A model generated the notes under the pieces. It ran no database searches. It was not told where the DNA came from and saw nothing but the letters and a program-made list of their open reading frames with translations. A program made the position numbers and the translations under genes. A stretch of 64,000 bases of DNA from Nephrocerus scutellatus. Taxonomy: Eukaryota > Arthropoda > Insecta > Diptera > Pipunculidae. The DNA is taken from the NCBI GenBank assembly GCA_947095585.1, contig OX352762.1, positions 12,317,969 to 12,381,968 of the forward strand, read 5' to 3'. Shown piece after piece: positions 11,143 to 20,979 of this stretch (position 1 is the stretch's first letter; each line of letters begins with the position of its first letter).

Positions 11143-12226
11143 ATATATAAAAATCTCGTGTCACGGTCGACCGATTGTTATGAATTTTTTTATGTATATT
11201 TGGTAGGAATGAGAATAGGTTTTAAAGTGGAAAAAAAAAATGAGAACGACTGGACCGATTTGGCTAACTTTTATTTTATAAATTAACCATAGTCCGAATA
11301 AGGTTTATGCGAGAAAAAAAAATAGAAAAGATGCCCGGAAAATTGTAAGATTCGGAAAAAACTGAAAGTGCTGTTTTCCATAGGATTTATGTATGAACTC
11401 GCGACCATAACTCACGATTCGAACGATGGATTAGCGTAATTCTTTTTTTGTTTTGTTCGTTATAGTCCTAGGAAACAAAGACAATTACAAAGGAAAGTCG
11501 AAAAAATCGGATAAACAGCAAATACTGTTTTGGGAGTTAAGGAAATAACTCTATTGAATGTTTTCGGTGAAATGAAAACTTTGGAAAAACGCATTCCGGC
11601 CTAATTTAAAATAAAATTAAATTTGTGTTGATTCGCGATCTGTCCAGCAAAAGTCCTTATTTCATTTCTGTTCCAATAGATTCCAATTGTTTGGGTTACG
11701 TACGCAAATGTCATTTGACAAAAAGACCATCAAAAGACCCCTAAGACCCCGAAAAGAATCACAAAAAGACCTCCGAAAGTCCCCTAAAATCCCCAAAAAT
11801 CTTTATAGACCCCCAAAAGACCCTAAAAAGACTCGCCGAAATACCACAAAAAGACCACCAAAAGACATACAAAAGGCGTTCAAAAGACTCACCAAAAAAC
11901 CTCCAAAAGACCTTGAAAGGACCTCCAAAAGACTCCTAAAGATACCCCCAAAAGAACCTCAAAATACCCAAAAACCTCAAAGGACCTCCAAAAGACCCAC
12001 AAAAGACCCCCAAAAGACCCCCAGAGGACCCTCAAAAGACCATACCGAATTTCATACAAATCGGTAGAGAAATTACTTAGTTCCTAAAATTAAAAAATGT
12101 AACACAATGATGTGACTAATACTGTGACTCGATATCGCAAAATAAATAGCTTTTCACAAGTTCACAAAACGATCACAAACAAATTTATTGAAAGTGGGAC
12201 AGGACAACGTCTGTCGGATCAGCTAG
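11143..12226 (+). mobile_element. Non-autonomous Helitron-like element with an internal AAAAGACC array
   Basis: 5' part reads ATATATAAAAATCTCGTGTCAC; 3' part reads GGACAACGTCTGTCGGATCA and ends GCTAG followed by T, the Helitron CTRR end. 11725-12045 is an array of 10-12-bp units close to CCAAAAGACCC, then CATACCGAATTTCATACAAA and TCGGTAGAGAAATTACTTAG. The array gives a 126-codon frame (11687-12067, + strand) of Lys/Pro/Arg repeats that is a by-product, not a gene. Relatives lie at 27729-28236 and 56333-56890. No Rep/helicase is encoded. Confidence 0.8.
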
Positions 12227-12239
12227 TAATGTATAAAAT

Positions 12240-12480
12240 AAGATAGTAAAGCAAGCTTCTCAGCTCGCTATAATGATAGTTGTAATTCAGTCTAAACACT
12301 GCACTATCTTAAAAGCCCCATAGTAACCAAATTTTTTTTGGAGAATTTTTTTCTGATAAAAAAAAATTTTTTCTTATTTTTTTGGGAAATTTTTTATTTC
12401 TTAAAAAAAAATTTTTTTGTTATCTTTTTTTTTTTTAAAAAAAAACCTGTTTCTTAAAAAAAAAATTTTTTTTTTTAAAT
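12240..12480. other. Homopolymer-rich A/T stretch
   Basis: After a piece of repeat family B (AATTCAGTCTAAACACTG near 12285), 12330-12480 is almost entirely runs of A and T able to form hairpins. Nothing else is recognised. Confidence 0.6.
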
Positions 12481-12670
12481 TAACCCGATTTTCTTTAAAT
12501 TTTATACAACATGGACAACACTTTTTGTAAAAGTCGAAGATACACATGTTTTTTTTTTTTTATAAGGGCACCCCAAATTTTATAATAGAAAGTGTTGTCT
12601 CCGGAAATACGCATGTGTGCAAAATTTCAATAAAATCGGGCTTTGGGAAGTGGGTTAAAAATTTATCGCA
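12480..12670 (-). repeat. Repeat family A copy
   Basis: Ends with AAAATCGGGCTTTGGGAAGT and GGGTTAAAAATTTATC, the reverse complement of the family's conserved start. The preceding TTAACCCGATTTTCTTTAAA module is in the opposite orientation, so this copy is rearranged or composite. Confidence 0.75.
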
Positions 12671-12939
12671 AGAACAAGGGAAAATCTCACCCTATCAAAA
12701 GTATCCGGGTTTCGAGATGGAGTCCTGTAAGGCCCCCCAGAGTCTTGAAACCAAGAATGGGAATTTAAACTAACACACTGAGAGGACTGGACTCACCTTA
12801 TTATAGTGCTGTTTAACGTTAGTTGTCCCGTATTCCGTCGCCGACTTCGTTACTTAGTTTGGTGTTTGATATTCCAGGATTTATTTTTAGCTTCTTATAT
12901 ATATGTGTACTATCGTACTAACGGAAGGCATCGGCCGTG

Positions 12940-14165
12940 TCAACTGTGTCACTGATCTTCTTGTTGGTTTCCTTTTATACGTTTTGCCTCTTGGGGGACT
13001 TTGCAGTTTTTCAGCTCTCTCGTGTTGTTTTTGTTTCACCTTCGGTTGTGCACCGTTGGTCGTTTGGAAATTTTCCATTCCATTTTTTGCCAACTCCGTA
13101 CTTCACTTGTGTTGCTACGTTGGCTGGGTTTGGCCAAAACCTTCTCTATAGAAAGCCCAACTCTACGCATACTAATGCTGTAAACCAAGACCAAACGCAT
13201 GTGTGCTTGTGGGATGTGAATACAGTGTACAAAAAATAAGCAGTCGCAAAGAGCGAGAACCGTAAGATGTGGTAGTGGGAAACAGAAATATTCTATATGG
13301 ATTTTGCTCTTTAGTTGATTACTAATACAAATACGTTTGGTCTCAATCTAAGCATGTATCTGTGTACGATCGGAACAGTTGGGCTTTCTATAGAGAAGGT
13401 TTTGGATTTATCCATTTATCCAAAACCTTATCCATTTAGAGAAGGTTTTGGATTTATCCATTTATCCAAAACCTTCTCTATAGAAAGCCCAACTGTTCCG
13501 ATCGTACACAGATACATGCTTAGATTGAGACCAAACGTATTTGTATTAGTAATCAACTAAAGAGCAAAATCCATATAAAATTTTTCTGTTTCCCACTACC
13601 ACATCTTACGTTTCTCGCTCTTTGCGACTGCTTATTTTTTGTACACTGTATTCACATCCCATAAACACACATGCGTTTGGTCTTGGTTTACAGCATTAGT
13701 ATGCGTAGAGTTGGGCTTTCTATAGAGAAGGTTTTGGTTTACAGCATTTAGTATGCGTAGAGTTGGGCTTTCTATAGAGAAGGTTTTGGTACGATCGGAT
13801 CAGTTGGGCTTTCTATAGAGAAGGTTTTGGGTTTGGCTTATTTTGTTGTTGCTTTTCATTTGGTTGTGAGTCTTTGGTTTTTTGGGAATATACCTTTCGA
13901 CATTTGTCCGCCTCCGTTCGCACATTACGTTGGCTGTGTTGCTATGCTGGGATTTTCTTCTGTTGTTGTTGTTGCTCTTCCTTTAGTTGTGCGTCGTTTA
14001 TTGTTTGGAAATATTCCATTCCACATTTTGGCACCTCCGTACTTCGCTTGTGCGTGTGCATTTGCTGTTTCTTTGGTCTTGTCTTGTTAATGTGCGCACA
14101 GTTGGTGTAGGGCGAAATTTGATGCACAAATTTTTGAGTTAGTGGGTGTAAGACGAAATTAGATG
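12940..14165. repeat. Complex foldback region around a ~0.6-kb palindrome
   Basis: The core is the inverted repeat 13136-13733, described separately. It is flanked by an imperfect direct repeat: 13030-13115 and 13985-14060 share TTTGGAAAT(A/T)TTCCATTCCA, (T/G)CACCTCCGTACTTC-like and CGTTGGCTG-containing sequence. The word GTTGGGCTTTCTATAGAGAA occurs at 13379, 13711, 13764 and 13804, and inverted near 13142 and 13478. The open frames across the region are products of the repeat. It looks like a foldback transposon or a fragment of complex satellite. Confidence 0.75.
13136..13733. repeat. Near-perfect ~298-bp-arm palindrome
   Basis: Arms 13136-13429 and 13443-13733 are reverse complements with only a few mismatches (for example GAGCGAGAACCG against the GTTTCTCGCTC arm). 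Nearly no spacer remains; the centre is a doubled GGATTTATCCATTTATCC motif. The 81-codon frame across the centre (13315-13560) is itself palindromic and not a gene. Confidence 0.9.
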
Positions 14166-14280
14166 CCTAAATTTCGTCATTACATTACCTTCTTTTATTT
14201 CAGCTTATTTTTTCTTGCTGTTTTGCCTGTAAGCACAAAACTTATAAACGTTAACGAATATTATCTTGCTTTAGTAATTG

Positions 14281-14545
14281 CTTTCAGTCACCCCACGTCT
14301 TCCTCCACTGCTCATCAGCCTTACTGACTCCTCCCAAAGCATTGAGGTCCTCTGCAAGGCTTTTCCATGCGTTATTCCTTAAGTGTGCTCCGTCAGCTGA
14401 AGCAAATCTACCAAAACAACTATTAAAAATCGTTGACATAGGTGTTTCAATTTGTTTCTTATACCTGTCATAAGCAATTCCATAAGTTTTTTCTAAAAAC
14501 CTCACTAAATACTCCTTTTGAATTTGTATGACGCTTTTTCACCTG
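14281..14545 (-). pseudogene. Myb/SANT-like (zeste-type) DNA-binding domain fragment
   Basis: About 80 codons read from an upstream QKEYLVRFLEK, through a helix with GRFASADG, to NAWKSLAEDLNALGG and EQWRKTWGD. This resembles the regulatory Myb/SANT-like domain found in zeste/apontic proteins and in proteins linked to PIF/Harbinger transposons, where it binds DNA. There is no start codon that suits the family and the frame stops right after the domain. A transposon-derived relic or one exon of a host gene are both possible; the relic reading is favoured because no flanking exon or splice pattern is obvious. Confidence 0.55.
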
Positions 14546-14780
14546 AGACCTCCATTTTCACCCTTTCACTTAGAACATTCACTTGCAAATGAGAGCGTGA
14601 AAAACAATTATATGAAAATTTTTGACATTTATTTTTTTGACCTTTTCATAGAACGAGAATCGAAATTGCGATGAAAGGGTAAAAATATTTTCATTTAATT
14701 GTTCTGTCTATTGTGTCGTTTTATTATATACGCTGATCAAAAACGTGCGAGGGAATCTATTAATTCGAAGAATCCAATTT

Positions 14781-15290
14781 TTAAATTCTCTATATTAACT
14801 TCACTTGCCCGTGGCTGGCTGGCTGGCTGGCCAAATCTTGTGATAAATTTTTAACCCACTTCCTACAGCCCGATTTTATTGAAATTTTGCACACATGTAT
14901 ATCTCCCAAGACAACACTTTCTATTAATGTGTGGCCCCTCGGGCCGCGGGGTCGGGGGGCTCTCATACAACTATTTTAAAAAATTTACCCTATTTTCTTT
15001 AAATTTTGTACACATGTGTGTCTTTGATGGAAAACACTTTTTGTAAAAATTTGGAGCGATCGGCCCCTTGGGGACCCCAATATACAATTTTTAAATATCG
15101 CTATATCGCATCAGATCACGGCAAAGTCTGAGCTCTGTGCTTTGTGAGCAGCGCTCTTCGCTGCCGTTGCGTCATTTGTGAATGATTTTGCCACAAAACG
15201 AGCACGCAGTGTGTGTGTGTGTGTGTGTGTGTGTATCTCCGATTAGAGAATTTACAAAAAAAATTTAATTTTTATGGGTTGTTTTTTTTA
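14781..15290 (+). repeat. Repeat family A, near full-length copy
   Basis: Starts AAATTCTCTATATTAACTTC followed by TGCCCGTGGC and (CTGG)n, then ACCCACTTCCTACAGCCCGA, two CCCGATTT/CCCTATTTTC modules with GC-rich blocks, and ends TTTTTATGGGTTGTTTTTTT. An insertion at 15090-15235 includes a (GT)n microsatellite. Confidence 0.85.
15208..15233 (+). repeat. (GT)n microsatellite
   Basis: Thirteen uninterrupted GT dinucleotides. Confidence 0.95.
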
Positions 15291-15299
15291 ACTTTTACC

Positions 15300-16640
15300 T
15301 TGATTTATAAAATACATACATACTGCGATAAGTGTGACCGATTTACGCCAGATTCAACGCACACTTAAAATGTTTATTGCAACTTCCGTTCATCACTGTT
15401 TATCAATGTGGCAACCACATTTTCTTGTTTCAAAGATTAAATCTCCCCAGATTCAGAGTGCAGCCAGTCTGTATGTGACCGGTTCAAAGTTCAATTCAAC
15501 TTATGCGATCTAATGGTGTTTCTGTTATGCAACTTTACTTACTTACCAACCAACCAATAATAATACAATTACACATAACTTGTAGTTATTGTAATAAAAA
15601 AATTACACTCATCTTTTTCCGCCCTCATTTGTAGTAGCAATGTAAACTGGAATAAGTAAGGAGGCATATCGCCTATGTGATACCGGGAAATTACGAAACA
15701 TTCAGTGCACAAGCGAACACAGAATCATATGACCTGCTCGATGCGACAGAATATGCAGCAGCAAATTCGCTTAACTGCTTGAAACAATGGAGCTGCGCCA
15801 CTGGGGTACGGCCTGTCAAAATATTTAAAATACATATATGCAAATCGAATAGTGCGAATACAACAGCTGTTGTGTTCTAGGGTACGAGCTGTCACATATT
15901 AAAATATTGTGGTAGTGTTTGATTATGAATCAATTGAAGTAAAACACTGGCGTTTCAACGGTATGCTCGGCAACGGTATTTTTGCCCAAAACCTAAAAAA
16001 ATCTGTTTTGTGGGGGGGGGGGGGGTATTGAGGTATTTTGGAAGGTATTTTTATTACCTTTCATATGATACCAATTAACCCCCACACCTTCTTATAAATA
16101 CTTAGAAAAATGAATTTTTCTAAAAAAAAAAAACTCAAAACTTTGGATGCCCCTCCTAGCCAAAGGGGGCGTCGCCCCCAAACAAGATGGCGTAATCTGC
16201 TCAATTAGGGCTTTACGGTGAGGGGTGTCAAGAAGGCAAAATCGAATGCCGGACGTACCGTTGTTTAGCCAAAACACTTATCATTTCTGTAATTAAACTC
16301 TTATATCTTTAATTTCTTTTTTGTTTTAATTTTAATGTTCAACAATAAAAAGATTTTCCCGTTCCTACTTCGAAAATCTACTTCAACTGATTGAGATTGA
16401 CTGCCAATGCCAATCTGTCAAAAAATATCTCCTTTTTAAGCATTAGGCTTGTTAACAAAAATAACCATTAGGCTTGTTGACAAAAATAAAAATCTCGAAC
16501 ATTTTACCCTACGGTAAGGAGGAAATTATTTAAAGAAATGACTAATTATTTTTAACATTGTATTTTCTTCACGATTTAGCAAAATAAAAAATTAAATAAA
16601 ATTATTAATTGCATTTTAAAGAGATAATTAAACAAGTTGA
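15300..16640. other. Intergenic, no gene recognised
   Basis: Holds a G run of about 14 near 16012, a TACCTTCCAAAATACC-like inverted motif around 16030-16070, and a GC-rich hairpin (AAGGGGGCGTCGCCCCC) at 16160-16175. No recognisable protein. Confidence 0.5.
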
Positions 16641-16641
16641 T

Positions 16642-17225
16642 TTATCTAAGTTCTTTTATAATAGGTAGGTTAACTAACTTTACAATTGGTCTTACAAATT
16701 GTTTGATTTTGGATCTGACTGTGACCAATCTAACTATGTATGCCTGGATGAATACAAGTCACCACACCAAGTGGCCATTGATTTGGAGGTAGATTACTAT
16801 CTTTCAACAAAACCACATTATCAATTTTAAAATTAGCACATCTTTTGTTCCTCTTGACTCTTTCTTGTAGTGTCTGCAAATAGTCTGTGCGCCAGCTTTT
16901 CCAAAAACCTTGAATACGTTTTTGTATATTTTGCCACCGATTTAATTTTGAATCTTTTATGTGTTCCAACTGCGGGTTTGGAATAGCAGTGAGTGGTTCG
17001 CCAATTAAAAAATGACTGGAAGTTAAAATCTGTAGCTCCGAGACATTATCCGTAATGAAGCACAAATGTCGTGAATTTAAGACAGATTCAATTTGAACGG
17101 TTAAAGTCGTCATCTCTTTAAAGGTTAAATTTACATTGTTAATGACCCTCTTGATGTGATATTTGGCTGACTTTATTGCAGACCTCCAAAATGTGCTCGA
17201 GTGGGTGGACAAAAATGAAAGGTGG
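16642..17225 (-). pseudogene. BEL/Pao retrotransposon Pol, integrase C-terminal end
   Basis: The conceptual product reads FWRSAIKSAKYHIKRVI, LTFKEMTTLTVQIESVLNSR, LTSSHFLIGEPL and LPPNQWPLGVVTCIHPG, the signature of the BEL/Pao integrase C-terminal region. After HPG a frameshift is needed to continue into VRLVTVRSKI and VRPIVKLVNLP, ending TAA at 16642. The HFGGLW-type motif that normally precedes this is collapsed near 17190 and the rest of Pol, Gag and protease is missing. A dead 3' relic of an LTR element. Confidence 0.85.
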
Positions 17226-17500
17226 CTTGCTCGCTCGGCTAGTAATGTGTATATACTCTCTATTGCTACGACATTTGGGATTTCTGAAGTTCGTAATGAA
17301 TTTTACAAATAAAAACAACACAAGTTTATTAATTTAACTTTAATAGAAAAACAGTAAAAATAACAAATGTTCACAATTTTATACTGGTCCTACTACTCCT
17401 TTAGCTGGTAGCTCTATTTGCTTGCGAGTACAACTTGATTGATTGAATTCCAAACTTCTCAACTCGCCATATCGATTGATGTAATTCAGTCTAAATACTG
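17226..17500. repeat. LTR-like fragment next to the BEL/Pao remnant
   Basis: GAAGTTCGTAATGAATTTTA then AATAAAAACAACACAAGTTT recur at 28238-28475 (AGAGTTCGTAATAGATTTGC) and 35031-35105, where the motif starts TGTAACAAAATTTAGGC. The AATAAA and repeated terminal-type sequence suggest a retrotransposon LTR. Assignment to BEL/Pao rests only on proximity. Confidence 0.5.
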
Positions 17501-18260
17501 AATTATCGTAAAAGCCAAATAGTAACGATACAATTCACAAAGAATTTTTTTTTTGCACGCGTCACAATTGTTTTAAAAAAAAGTCCCATTAAACTCTGGC
17601 TGGTAGAAGCGGAGATATGCGAGTTAACAAACAATGACGAAAATTAATAAATCGTCAGACTTGTTTTGTCGTCTTCTCTTAAAAATAAAGTCTAAAACTG
17701 TTGTCAGATTTGACTTTTGAACAATTTTACCAAAACTTGTACTTTTACTTGGGAGTAGTACTGATAATCATTTCTAACAAAAACTTTCCACTACTATAGC
17801 CCCACGAGCTAATGTATTCTGCTATGCGAGTAAGTACACACACTCGCACAAATGTAATCTTTAAAGCCTAATAGTATGCAACGTTAAAAGTAGGACTTTC
17901 ATTCATAAGCGATAGGTATTTCAGTCATAAGTGATTTGTGAAATAGACTGAAAAGCCACATTTAACTTTGCAAACCTTTAGGCTTAAAAAATCGATAGCG
18001 ATTCGTAGATTTAGTATTTTTCTCAGTTTCCTCAGGGGTAGTAACCCCTATGAATAAAAAAATATGACATTGCAGGCCGAGCGAGCAAGCCAATTATTTT
18101 GAAACAAGTCCTATCAAATTTGGACTGGTAGAAGCAGAGATATACGATACGGCAAACTAACGTACATACAAACGTTCGCTGAAAAAATTTGCATGTCCTC
18201 TGAATGTAAGCTTTGCCATTCGGGCTCGCAAATATCTAGCAAAGACCAGAACATTGTGTT
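17500..18260 (+). repeat. Repeat family B, copy 1
   Basis: Shares long blocks with 40330-40760 and the reverse strand of 54190-54530: GCCTAATAGTATGCAACGTT, TCATTCATAAGCGATAGGT, GGGTAGTAACCCCTATGA, and a conserved (A/G)CTGGTAGAAGC.GAGATAT motif. That last motif occurs twice here (about 17600 and 18130). Non-coding and unclassified. Confidence 0.8.
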
Positions 18261-18400
18261 AATTTCCCTTATTTACAATTCACTATGATCGCAAGTACAT
18301 AATGAGTCATCTAGCGGAAAACTTCTAAAAATAGATTCTATATACAAGCGCGTGCAACAGTCTTTCTTTTCCTTAACGCCCACGCTGTGCCATGCATATA

Positions 18401-18686
18401 ATAATAATAATAATAGACATACCGTTGCGGTCTAATGCCAAGCTTCTCGCGGCCCATTTATGTTGTGCATGTACATTTTTGGACACAAATGAAAAGGGCT
18501 ACAATTTAAGGCCGGATCCGAACGGCGAATTGAGAAAGCTTTCCGTGACAAGTTATTACTCTCGGAACGTTTGTCACCCATCCGCGAGAGGTGGGACACC
18601 GTGAAAAATACTTTTGGTGTTACTGGGATTCGAACCACGAACCTGCTCAGTAGCCATGCGCTTTTCCACTGAGCCACGGCGCCCAC
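18401..18686 (-). mobile_element. tRNA-derived SINE, full-length, with 14-bp target-site duplications
   Basis: Read on the minus strand it starts GGGCGCCGTGGCTCAGTGGA (A box) and has GGTTCGTGGTTCGAATCCCA (B box), the internal RNA polymerase III promoter of a tRNA-related head. A non-tRNA body follows, with CACGGTGTCCCACC, CGCCGTTCGGATCCGGC and ACCGCAACGGT, and an (ATT)n tail. The direct repeat GTGCCATGCATATA flanks it exactly (18387-18400, 18687-18700), so the insertion is intact and fairly recent. Other copies: 43636, 48452, 49380, 63588. Not a functional tRNA gene. Confidence 0.92.
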
Positions 18687-18719
18687 GTGCCATGCATATA
18701 GCTGAGCATTACAAGGGTG

Positions 18720-19745
18720 CAAACCCCTTTAAGCGTGCGAGAATTTTAAAAAAAATTGATAATCATATTACTTATTCTATTAGTCTACGGGTGGCGCTGT
18801 TAGTTGTTAGCAAGGACAATTTACGTAATTTCTTTATTCTAAATACTCGTATTCGTAACAATATTATAGAAAGTAAGGTTAGTTTAGTTGTTAAAACTAC
18901 TAATAATAGAACTTAAGATTTTTTGTTTGATAATTTTATGAGCTGTTTATAGAGCAAATTAATTGAGGTTCTTGGAGTTTATAATCCAAAATAGAAATAT
19001 AATTGAACCAAAATGTCGTTATCTTGACTAGGTTCAAAAATGTCCACACAACAGCTTATTATTTTGGTCATTAATCTCTTATCTCTCGTACCAGTTAGTC
19101 GCTATTGTGTACACCTCTTAAGATTGGAAACAACCTCTAAACTTAAAAGTCTCACCTTGTCTGAGACGCCTTGAAATGGGTTGCATTTATTAATATTTGT
19201 ATCCCTCTCTCTCTCTCTCTCTTGGCTGTGTCCACATTATCTTATCACCAACACTGTCTATCTCTGTATCTATCCGTTATCATTTACACACGAACATTCC
19301 TCCATATTGACATTTTTTTAATTGCATCTACATTCAACGGGAAATTGCCAAAGTGAATTCCATTGCATTTTAGTCATCATGACGTAATTTGCTTGCTAAA
19401 TTTTACTTTAGCTAAAGAGCTAACTTATCTTGTTCTGACAAGTGTCTTTTTGATTGTGCAAACACTTAACTCAATTAATGGACATTTTTCAACAAACTTT
19501 GCCGTTTAGCGGAATTCATTACATTTTTGCCTCACGTCATTTGTACTCGTCAAATGTTAATATGCCATTTACAATTATTTATTGTAGAATTTAAAATTTT
19601 CATTCTAATAAAATAATAATTTAAAATTACCTTATGTTATTGGTAAAATCCAGAAACAGGCCGTGTGCTCTGACCAATGAATATATTTATAAAAGTGCGT
19701 TCCATTTGCTTACTTAAAACCAGTTATCAAACAATAAAAAAATAA
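18720..19745. other. Intergenic, no gene recognised
   Basis: AT-rich with a (CT)n run at about 19204-19221. The open frames show no domain. Confidence 0.55.
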
Positions 19746-20070
19746 AAAACAACCGATAATCTGAGGTACACATGCTTATAAAACTTGAAGAAAATTGGGT
19801 ACTTTTTTACAAAATATGTATGGGTGCCCCCCGACCCCGGGGTCGGATTACTTCCAAATTTTTACAATAAGTGTTGTATAAAATTAAATAAAAAACATCG
19901 GGAAAATTTTATGAAATTTTGTATGGGAGCCCCACGACCCCGAGGGCCCCAAATTTTAATAGAAAGTGTTGTCATCGGAGATACACATGCGGGTTAAAAA
20001 TTGATCACAAGATTTGGTCCGCCAGTCAGCCACAAACACACGGGCACGCGAAGTTAATATAGAGGATTTA
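19746..20070 (-). repeat. Repeat family A, near full-length copy
   Basis: Reverse-strand copy: AACAACCGATAATC start, two GC-rich blocks (GCCCCCCGACCCCGGGGTCG; GCCCCACGACCCCGAGGG), AGAAAGTGTTGTCATCGGAG, GGGTTAAAAATTGATC and CGCGAAGTTAATATAGAG end. Confidence 0.85.
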
Positions 20071-20374
20071 AAAACGGTTAAGCTGTCAAATTGTGCAAAA
20101 GGCATGCAAACTCACTTCAACAAGAAATTTCCTTAATTTTCCGTGAAAATTACGATGAATTGTTGAACGCTGTGTAATATAACGCTCTTTCACTCAAACT
20201 AACGTCTTCTTATAGAAATTTGATTTGTTGGCTGTCATCGGCAATGTTCTGAGAGCAAAAACTATTACCGTCGATCGCTAGCACCGTTATTATACTTTTG
20301 ACAGACTGAAATACTCAAAGTAGTTTATCGTTTGTCGATGGTGACACACTCAGTTCTATTCTTAGTTATGTCGT

Positions 20375-20510
20375 GTTTTTTTAAAAAAAATCTAGCGCAG
20401 ATTGATTTTTTGGCTGTCAAGTTGTTCGTTTTTTCCAAAAAACCAATCTACGGTAGATTGGATTTCCTCTCTAAGAGATCTTGATATTTTGGGAGATTTA
20501 CCCCTCTTTT
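20375..20510 (+). repeat. Half copy of foldback family F
   Basis: GCGCAGATTGATTTTTTGGC then GTCAAGTTGTTCGTTTTTTC matches the arms of 4699-4938. It is followed by its own palindrome CCAATCTACGGTAGATTGG (20443-20461). Confidence 0.75.
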
Positions 20511-20634
20511 CATTAACTGCAACAACGACACATGCAACAAAAAACAACAAAACAATGTAAACAAAAATTCTCGGCTTTCGTGTTCGTTTTTTTCGAGAAA
20601 AAATCTGAGCTCGAACGCAGTTTTTTAAAACAAA

Positions 20635-20975
20635 CAAAAAATGGAGGTGTGGGCACAACACGTCTTTCTTTTACGGACGGGACCGGAATCTTCAGTAAAT
20701 GTATATTAATTTTTTTTTTATTTTAATTTTTTGTTTTTTGTTTAAATTTCTTTTCCACTTAACAGAGTGCTATACTTTTGAGTTATTTGCAAAAACTCGA
20801 AAAACTGTCTAACTAAACTCTCTTTCCGGGTGTCAGATTTCCGTCAAAATCATCTGGCCGCTCACAATTTACGTAAAAAGCTTAAATATGATTTTTCATC
20901 CCGATGAGTTCAGCCGTCTGGATTGTAGAGTGGACATAGACAGACAGACAGATATTTTTTTATTGTCGCTTGCAA
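20635..20975 (+). repeat. Repeat family C, copy 1
   Basis: GGTGTGGGCACAACACGTCT, TTTTACGGACGGGACCGGAA, TCTTCAGTAAATG, a T-rich tract, then TTTCCGTCAAAATCATCTGG and AAAAGCTTAAATATGATTTT. The same order of blocks occurs at 37600-38055. Unclassified. Confidence 0.8.
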
Positions 20976-20979
20976 GAGT

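Noticed and set aside
11687..12067. 126-codon Lys/Pro/Arg-rich protein
   Set aside because: Translation of the CCAAAAGACCC array in a Helitron-like element; same array is antisense or out of frame in other copies.
13315..13560. 81-codon frame
   Set aside because: Spans the centre of the palindrome and reads the same on both strands.
16012..16026. G-quadruplex signal
   Set aside because: A single G run of about 14 without loops; more likely slippage or sequencing artefact.
18600..18684. tRNA gene on the minus strand
   Set aside because: A and B boxes are present but the head is followed by the SINE body and tail and is flanked by a 14-bp duplication; no full cloverleaf was made out.
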